Below, one piece after another: positions 6,906 through 11,444 of a stretch of DNA of 11,444 bases. This stretch comes from an uncultured Desulfobacterales bacterium. GTDB lineage: Bacteria; Desulfobacterota; Desulfobacteria; Desulfobacterales; G020354645. Below the pieces are notes generated by a model. The model was given only the letters and a program-made list of their open reading frames with translations. It did not search any database and was not told where the DNA came from. Positions within the stretch are counted from its first letter, which is position 1. The number at the start of each line of letters is the position of its first letter. The DNA is taken from NCBI GenBank assembly GCA_947259865.1, contig CAMYNZ010000202.1:1-11444 (forward strand), given 5' to 3'. A program made the translations under genes and the position numbers.

Positions 6906-6925
6906 GCGCGCTGCTGGACGAGATC
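6857..6925. other. GC-rich patch bounded by two GATC sites, breaking the recC frame
   Basis: Between GATC at 6857-6860 and GATC at 6922-6925 lie 61 bases of which 47 are G or C (77 percent), far above the surrounding gene. Clear RecC homology stops at the first GATC and resumes at the second (DLLPRDIIVMTPD). Read in the third frame, the patch has no stop and a GC-rich third position in most codons, like coding DNA of a high-GC organism. The net length leaves the downstream part out of frame. It may be a foreign fragment placed by cloning or assembly, or a real replacement. Confidence 0.6.
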
Positions 6926-9066
6926 TTTTACCCCGGGATATCATTGTTATGACCCCGGACATAGAATCCTACGCGCCGTATGTACATATCGTTTTCGACA
7001 GCCCGGAAAATGATGCGCTGCGCATTCCATACAGCATAGCCGACCAAAGTGTTAAGGCTGAAGGGCGGCTAATTGCCGGCTTTCTTTCAATTCTCGATCT
7101 GAAAAACAGCCGTTTCGGTGCATCGCAAATATTAAATCTTGTGGAATTGCCCGGGATCAAGGAAAAATTTGGCTTGAAGGAATCGGATGTCCAGAAAGTT
7201 GAACAATGGATACTGGATACGAATATCAGATGGGGCATCGATGCTGACAGCCGACGCCGGTTGGGGCTCCCGGGGTATGACCAAAATACCTGGGAGGCGG
7301 GTATAAAAAGATTCCTGCTCGGCTATGCCATGCCGGAAAATGATGAAGAATTATTTGCAGGCATACTACCCTATGATAACCTGGAAGGATCTGAAGTTCA
7401 GGGGCTGGGTAAATTTCTCACTTTTCTGGAGATACTATTTTCATACCGGGTAAAACTGCAGAAACCACGGTCTTTAAAAAAATGGCATTTAACGTTGGTG
7501 TCGATTCTGGATCAACTCATACTGCTGAATGAAGAATCGGAACCGGAAATCCAGTTGCTTCACAGTGCCCTTGATGATCTGGCACACAAACAGGACATTT
7601 CAGGTTTCACTGGGGCCCTCGACCTTGAAGTAATCCGAGCTCATCTTGAAGACTTACTCGCAAAAAGATCTGTTGTTTACGGGTTTCTCAAAGGGGGCGT
7701 CACATTTTGTGCCATGCTGCCGATGCGCAGCATTCCGTTCAAGGTTATTTGTCTGGTTGGTATGAATTCGGACGCATTCCCGCGTGATACGCGTCCACTA
7801 GGATTTGACCTGATGGCCAGAAACCCTCGAAAGGGTGATCGGTCGCGCAGAATTGACGACAAATATCTATTCCTCGAGTCGCTCATCTCGGCCCGCAAGG
7901 TGTTCTACATCAGCTATGTGGGGCAGAGCATTCAAGACAATACCCGCATCCCTCCGTCAACGCTTGTAAGTGAATTGCTGGATATACTTGAAACCGGATT
8001 TGGTATACCCGAAGACCAGTCCGTAATCCGCCATCGACTGCAACCGTTCAACCCGGATTATTTTAAACAGGAATCGGATCTTTTCAGTTATTCTGCTGAA
8101 AATTTAATCGCGGCCAGGCAACTGACTGATCAAAAAGACCAACGGCCCTTTATATCCAAAGCGCTATCAATACCGTCGCTTGACCGGAAATCCATTACGA
8201 TAGAGCAGTTGTGTACTTTTTTAATGAATCCGGCCAAATATTTGCTGCAACAGCGCCTCGGCGTTTTTATTGATAAAAGACTGCCAATACCGGAGGAGAG
8301 AGAAAATTTCAACCTTGACAACCTCCAAAAGTACCTGATTGGGCAGGATCTTTTGAAAGGCAGGCTGTCCGGATCGGACATCACAAATAATCTGTCGATA
8401 CAGATGGCCAAGGGTGTTCTGCCCCATGGCAATGTGGGCCGCTATGTTATCGAGGAATTAAGCCGTGAAACGGATATCTTCATCCGGACGATGAACCATT
8501 TCACCAAAGATGAAACTATAGACGATTTAGATGTTGATTTGGAAATTAACGGTTTTTATCTTTCAGGAAAACTGACCGGCATACACCGTCATGGACTTAT
8601 TCGAATCAGATATGCACAAAAAAAAGCAAAAGACCTTTTATCGTCCTGGGTATTGCATCTTGTGCTAAGCGCGTTTAAGCATCGGCCATGGGCCCCAAAA
8701 ACAATACTTGTTTGTAAGAACGGCACCTGGGAATTTCAGCCCCTTGAAAACGGTACAGAATTCTTGCATGATCTTCTTCAAATTTACTGGCAGGGATTAT
8801 GCGAACCTTTGCGATTATTTCCCGAAACGTCCTATGCCTATGCCCATCAGCGGCTGACAAAGAATAAACCGCAACGATCTGCATTAAACGCGGCCCGCTC
8901 TAGGTGGCTGGGAAACCAATTTCAGAAAGGGGAGAGCGAAGATCCCTATTTTAAACGCTGCTTCAAACATGCAAATCCGCTGGGAAGTGATTTTGAGAAG
9001 ATGGCTCTGGAAATTTTTTCTCATATTCTGGCGCATTGTCGGCCGGTTTTGGAAAGCAAAGTTTAG
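6922..9066 (+). CDS. recC: Exodeoxyribonuclease V subunit gamma RecC, C-terminal fragment
   Basis: This is the remaining two thirds of recC in a different frame. Homology begins at 6922 with DLLPRDIIVMTPDIESYAPY, followed by IPYSIADQS, then the strongly conserved block GGVTFCAMLPMRSIPFKV, GMNSDAFPRDTRPLGFDLMA, RKGDRSRRIDDKYLFLESL and YISYVGQSIQDN (7690-7945). After that come the linker and the RecC C-terminal domain, which has the PD-(D/E)XK nuclease fold without the active site and touches RecB. It ends at TAG 9064-9066. The frame stays open back to an ATG at 6763, but the codons before 6922 are out-of-frame recC or the GC-rich patch. An internal ATG at 6949 could start a separate product; no ribosome site supports it. 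recB and recD are not adjacent. Confidence 0.9.
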   Translation, partial: DLLPRDIIVMTPDIESYAPYVHIVFDSPENDALRIPYSIADQSVKAEGRLIAGFLSILDLKNSRFGASQILNLVELPGIKEKFGLKESDVQKVEQWILDTNIRWGIDADSRRRLGLPGYDQNTWEAGIKRFLLGYAMPENDEELFAGILPYDNLEGSEVQGLGKFLTFLEILFSYRVKLQKPRSLKKWHLTLVSILDQLILLNEESEPEIQLLHSALDDLAHKQDISGFTGALDLEVIRAHLEDLLAKRSVVYGFLKGGVTFCAMLPMRSIPFKVICLVGMNSDAFPRDTRPLGFDLMARNPRKGDRSRRIDDKYLFLESLISARKVFYISYVGQSIQDNTRIPPSTLVSELLDILETGFGIPEDQSVIRHRLQPFNPDYFKQESDLFSYSAENLIAARQLTDQKDQRPFISKALSIPSLDRKSITIEQLCTFLMNPAKYLLQQRLGVFIDKRLPIPEERENFNLDNLQKYLIGQDLLKGRLSGSDITNNLSIQMAKGVLPHGNVGRYVIEELSRETDIFIRTMNHFTKDETIDDLDVDLEINGFYLSGKLTGIHRHGLIRIRYAQKKAKDLLSSWVLHLVLSAFKHRPWAPKTILVCKNGTWEFQPLENGTEFLHDLLQIYWQGLCEPLRLFPETSYAYAHQRLTKNKPQRSALNAARSRWLGNQFQKGESEDPYFKRCFKHANPLGSDFEKMALEIFSHILAHCRPVLESKV

Positions 9067-9117
9067 TCTTACGTCCCAGGAATAGGTGAAAAAAATAGGG
9101 CAGCGGTTTGATGCGGT

Positions 9118-9432
9118 TTACCGGCGTTTTTTTCTTTTAAAACCGGTGATCACCCAGTAGGCTCCCCAACCGACAAGAACCGGGCCCAATGCGCTGAACA
9201 GGAAAGCAACAAAGTCTCGGCGCCAGGGTTGAAAGTAGATGGTGGTTAAAAAAATCCACAGGATTGAGACGAAAATCGCCAGCCGCAAACGACCTGTGAG
9301 TATCGGCATACCCTTTACGGGCACTGGCCGGGGTGATTTGTTCTGGACCCCTTTGGCCAATAACCGGGGCACAAAGAAAATTGCCAGTATAATGATAACC
9401 AGCACCAGTATTTCATGAATACCAGATAACAT
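9118..9432 (-). CDS. Small hypothetical membrane protein with three predicted helices
   Basis: I do not recognise this protein. The 104 residues contain three hydrophobic spans: about 6-24 (ILVLVIIILAIFFV), 49-67 (LRLAIFVSILWIFLTTIYF) and 74-97 (VAFLFSALGPVLVGWGAYWV). A basic loop separates the first two (KGVQNKSPRPVPVKG), and the tail is very basic (FKRKKRR), which suggests a cytoplasmic C-terminus. The ATG at 9432 is preferred over a GTG at 9480: the 16 extra residues are polar and sit over an A-rich tract. The ribosome site is weak (GGA five bases ahead). It converges on recC with a 51-bp gap and diverges from the FliK-like gene. It is the only - strand gene in the window. Confidence 0.65.
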   Translation of the reverse strand: MLSGIHEILVLVIIILAIFFVPRLLAKGVQNKSPRPVPVKGMPILTGRLRLAIFVSILWIFLTTIYFQPWRRDFVAFLFSALGPVLVGWGAYWVITGFKRKKRR

Positions 9433-9532
9433 AATGATCCGGGATAAAAAAAAGGAATCGGCAAGTTGCGTCCACGGCACGAAAGCCCGCAGATTTAAGA
9501 AGCAGCATCTTTTAACATAAAAGTATCAATTG

Positions 9533-9582
9533 CGCAAACACACTTGAAAAACGTTTGCGAAGATCCTGAGCGAAAGCGTTTT
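9533..9582 (+). promoter_or_regulatory. Two overlapping hairpins before the FliK-like gene
   Basis: CGCAAAC at 9533-9539 pairs with GTTTGCG at 9553-9559 around a 13-nt loop. AAAACGTTTGCG at about 9548-9559 can instead pair with CGAAAGCGTTTT at 9571-9582 (10 of 12). The two structures share 9553-9559 and exclude each other. The second ends 5 nt before the start codon and would cover the ribosome-binding region. The rest of the 155-bp divergent gap 9433-9587 shows no clear promoter. Confidence 0.3.
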
Positions 9583-9587
9583 CTATC

Positions 9588-10751
9588 ATGGACCTGCCTT
9601 CCGTCATAAGGGCCATCATAAGCCCGGCGCCAGCGAAAACCGGTTTTAAAGTAGATACCCTCCAACCCGGTGACACACTTCAGGGTACCATTCTGGGTGC
9701 CCGAAAAGGTGGAAGGACTCTGGTGGACTTTGGCACATTCAGGGTCTTCGCAGAAATTAAATTTTCCATTGATCAGGGTGAGGTTTTGCGTGTGAAGGTT
9801 ATTGAAAGCGGAGAACAACTGACCTTCAAGTTGATTGATATCTCATCCCGGGTGTCTGATAGCAATAAAAATATCCGTGGTGATGGCGAACCCCCAACGA
9901 CGCAACTTTTAAGCAAGCTAGGATTTGCTTTGATGAACCTACTGCAAAAAAACAAAAGCCTGTCGCCGGGAGAAAAGCTTCCCTCAAATATCAAAAATGC
10001 CATGATTGCTATTAACACATATTTCCAACCCATTGAAATTGAAAACGAGATTTTTAAACTGATAGGGCATCTGAAATCTCAGGTAAAGGCGGCCGGGTTT
10101 TTTTATGAAAAGATATTGGAGAATTTATTAATTCAAACCAGTGAAGACAAATCCAGCCAAAAGGTTGCCAATAGCGCCGGATTTCAATCGCTTGCCAAGG
10201 TCAACCTAAAACCAAATTTGCAGACTTTAAGAGAATTTTTTGCCACGCAAACGGTGGCATTAAAATATTTTGATAAAAAAGACGTCGAAACCATAAAAAA
10301 TGCGGTAGAAAAACTATTTGGCGATGTCATTGGCCAGCAGCATAAAACCATCATCGGACAACAAGAACCGGACCAGACGCAATTCTTTACATATTTACTG
10401 AACCTAAAGGGGTCCGATAAACTCACCAAACTGAGGGTATATTACGCACCAAAGAAAAAAAATGATCCGTCAAAGACAACCCGGATATCATTGCTGCTCA
10501 ATATGGATAAAACAGGTGAGCTCCGGGCGGATATTTCTCTTTTCAACCAGGAGCTAAGTGTGAATTTTTTTGTTTTAAACAACAAAATCAAACAGATGAT
10601 CGAAGATAACCTAACAGAAATAAAACGCCCGTTGGAAGCGTTGTTCACAAACCCGAAGTTAAGGGTAACCGTTTCCAGGACAAAAATTGACGACTTCACC
10701 CCAGAGGGGCGGATCCGGTCAACTAACCGAAAGGTAGATATTCGAGTCTAA
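9588..10751 (+). CDS. FliK-like flagellar hook-length control family protein
   Basis: The 387-residue protein ends in a flagellar hook-length control (FliK C-terminal) type domain at about 275-365: RISLLLNMDKTGELRADISL followed by an ELSVNFFV strand and an LTEIKRPLEALF helix. The N-terminal part has a small beta-rich module (about 22-85: GDTLQGTILG, GRTLVDFG, then KLIDI), and the middle is lysine-rich and mostly helical. FliK acts as the ruler of the flagellar rod-hook and switches export through FlhB. Here the gene is followed 2 bp later by a free FlhB C-terminal-like protein, a pairing also known in other bacteria (ylqG-ylqH in Bacillus subtilis), so it is probably a FliK homologue of unsettled role rather than the main ruler. 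The ribosome site at 9588 is poor; two hairpins overlap it. Confidence 0.75.
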   Translation: MDLPSVIRAIISPAPAKTGFKVDTLQPGDTLQGTILGARKGGRTLVDFGTFRVFAEIKFSIDQGEVLRVKVIESGEQLTFKLIDISSRVSDSNKNIRGDGEPPTTQLLSKLGFALMNLLQKNKSLSPGEKLPSNIKNAMIAINTYFQPIEIENEIFKLIGHLKSQVKAAGFFYEKILENLLIQTSEDKSSQKVANSAGFQSLAKVNLKPNLQTLREFFATQTVALKYFDKKDVETIKNAVEKLFGDVIGQQHKTIIGQQEPDQTQFFTYLLNLKGSDKLTKLRVYYAPKKKNDPSKTTRISLLLNMDKTGELRADISLFNQELSVNFFVLNNKIKQMIEDNLTEIKRPLEALFTNPKLRVTVSRTKIDDFTPEGRIRSTNRKVDIRV

Positions 10752-10753
10752 AA

Positions 10754-11014
10754 ATGGATAAATCCAAGAAGGCGGTCGCGATAAAATACAATAAAACCAA
10801 GGATAGAGCACCCAGGGTCGTGGCCAAAGGCAAAGGGACGACGGCACAAAAAATCATCGATGTTGCTCACATGAATAATGTACCCCTGCATAAAGATCAG
10901 AACCTGGCCCAATTATTGGAATCCCTCGACCTGGATACGGAAATTCCACCCGAACTCTATCAAGCCGTCGCTGAAGTTTTGGTTTTCATCTATCGATTAA
11001 ATTCGAAAGTCTGA
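10754..11014 (+). CDS. Stand-alone FlhB C-terminal-like protein (EscU/YscU/HrcU export-switch family)
   Basis: The 86-residue protein matches the cytoplasmic C-terminal domain of FlhB: KKAVAIKYNKTKDRAPRVVA at 5-24, TAQKIIDVAHMNNVPLHKDQ at 30-49, NLAQLLESLDLDTEIPPELY at 50-69 and the final AVAEVLVFIYRL. FlhB's four membrane helices are absent, and so is the autocleavage NPTH motif, since the sequence begins just after where it would lie. Such proteins can bind or partly replace FlhB's C-terminal domain; in this organism the role is unproven. It starts 2 bp after the FliK-like stop with no good ribosome site of its own, so translation is likely coupled. The helicase gene follows 3 bp later. Confidence 0.85.
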   Translation: MDKSKKAVAIKYNKTKDRAPRVVAKGKGTTAQKIIDVAHMNNVPLHKDQNLAQLLESLDLDTEIPPELYQAVAEVLVFIYRLNSKV

Positions 11015-11017
11015 GAC

Positions 11018-11344
11018 ATGCTTTCAAAGATTTCGATGCCATCTGCATTTCATCCCATAATTGCCCGATGGTTTGATGACAAAATCGGGCACCCCACGGA
11101 TGTGCAAAAACAGGCGTGGCCTAAAATTATCGCCGGCAAACATGTCCTCATTACGGCCCCAACCGGCAGTGGGAAAACACTGGCGGCCTTTATGTGGGCT
11201 ATAAACAAACTTATTAAAGGTGAATCCGAGACGGGCTTTACAACTATTTTGTATGTATCCCCCTTAAAAGCGCTCAACAACGACATAACGTCATTTGATG
11301 TGATGATCAACTACCGACAGGTAGTTTTCTCTATAAAAAATTAA
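11018..11344 (+). CDS. Lhr-type DEAD/DEAH-box helicase, N-terminal end, interrupted after about 90 codons
   Basis: Residues 1-90 read as the start of an Lhr-like superfamily 2 helicase: FHPIIARWFDDKIGHPTDVQ (11-30, Q-motif region), the Walker A APTGSGKT at 47-54, and motif Ia in ILYVSPLKALNNDI at 77-90. The family normally continues with a basic segment and about 800-1400 more residues. Here, after 11287, the frame gives 18 unrelated residues and stops at 11342-11344, inside sequence full of palindromes. The gene is therefore cut by an insertion; the rest, if kept, would lie beyond the window. It is 3 bp from the FlhB-like gene, so it was probably last in that operon. Lhr proteins are ATP-dependent 3'-5' helicases linked to DNA repair. 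The family call is firm for the part present. Confidence 0.8.
   Translation: MLSKISMPSAFHPIIARWFDDKIGHPTDVQKQAWPKIIAGKHVLITAPTGSGKTLAAFMWAINKLIKGESETGFTTILYVSPLKALNNDITSFDVMINYRQVVFSIKN
11309..11326. promoter_or_regulatory. Perfect 7-bp palindrome, operator-like
   Basis: AACTACCGACAGGTAGTT is a perfect 7-bp inverted repeat with a 4-bp centre, directly followed by a T/C-rich run and TATAAA at 11332-11337. The shape fits a dimeric repressor site such as TetR-family operators, here beside a possible -10 box. A short terminator hairpin is the alternative. It lies in the inserted sequence, not in native helicase DNA. Confidence 0.4.
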
Positions 11345-11371
11345 ACCCTAATTGAGCGAAAGCCGATGACA

Positions 11372-11444
11372 CCCCACCTTCTGCGTTGCCAAGGGCTCGC
11401 AGTAGTTTACTACGACTTCGCCCTTGGACGCCTTGAATCTGGGG
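11372..11444. repeat. Large imperfect palindromic repeat at the window edge
   Basis: The sequence is an imperfect palindrome centred near 11408. GTAGT (11402-11406) faces ACTAC (11409-11413), CCAAGGGC (11389-11396) faces GCCCTTGG (11420-11427), and CCCCA (11372-11376) faces TGGGG (11440-11444). The left side continues outward as GATGACA, so the palindrome may go on beyond the end of the window. It has the look of the dispersed palindromic repeats of Desulfobacterales genomes and is part of whatever interrupts the helicase gene. Confidence 0.7.

Noticed and set aside
6763..6921. Open stretch before the RecC C-terminal part as a genuine N-terminus of a separate gene
   Set aside because: It overlaps in-frame RecC coding in another frame up to 6856 and then the GC-rich patch; the arginine/glycine-rich translation has no likeness to RecC.
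9111..9148. ACCGG/CCGGT pairing with a T-run between convergent recC and the membrane gene as a bidirectional terminator
   Set aside because: The stem lies mostly inside the membrane-protein coding sequence and the T-run sits in the loop rather than after the stem.
9433..9480. GTG at 9480 as start of the membrane protein
   Set aside because: It adds a polar stretch over an A-rich tract with no ribosome site; the ATG at 9432 places the first membrane helix near the N-terminus.

Overview
The window reads like a chromosomal piece of a mesophilic, anaerobic Desulfobacterota (delta-proteobacterial), most likely a Desulfobacterales-type organism. This is an inference from the gene mix (cobalamin salvage with the mutase chaperone MeaB, a DUF362 protein, a PaaI-type thioesterase remnant, a FliK/FlhB-like pair, an Lhr-type helicase), the moderate GC, and the many palindromic intergenic repeats. 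Almost every gene is on the + strand; one small membrane-protein gene (9118..9432) is on the - strand. No rRNA, tRNA or CRISPR array was seen.

Region 1 (1..3827) is a corrinoid block: the tail of a PlsC-like acyltransferase, cobU, meaB, cobS, then a TIM-barrel protein best read as the cobamide-remodelling phosphodiesterase CbiR. Together CbiR, CobU and CobS could form a salvage loop: an unsuitable cobamide is cut to cobinamide phosphate, activated with GTP, and joined to a new lower ligand. MeaB, which protects methylmalonyl-CoA mutase, is a consumer-side protein of the same cofactor. The two long gaps in this block hold three imperfect hairpins whose arms are built from tandem 7- or 8-bp units of differing sequence.

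Region 2 (3828..5729) holds a 46-codon remnant of a hotdog (PaaI-type) thioesterase that keeps both ends but has lost the catalytic middle, then a DUF362 protein with a cysteine-bearing C-terminal extension, then a gap with a widely spaced inverted repeat.

Region 3 (5730..9066) is recC, split into two reading frames by a short, very GC-rich patch lying exactly between two GATC sites (6857 and 6922). The flanking halves match RecC closely, so the gene is broken in this sequence, by a real event or by a cloning or assembly chimera. recB and recD are not adjacent.

Region 4 (9067..11444) has a small three-helix membrane protein on the - strand, then a + strand run: a FliK-like protein, a stand-alone FlhB C-terminal-like protein 2 bp after it, and the first 90 codons of an Lhr-type helicase. 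The helicase is interrupted near 11288 by foreign sequence carrying an operator-like palindrome and a large imperfect palindrome that runs to the window edge.
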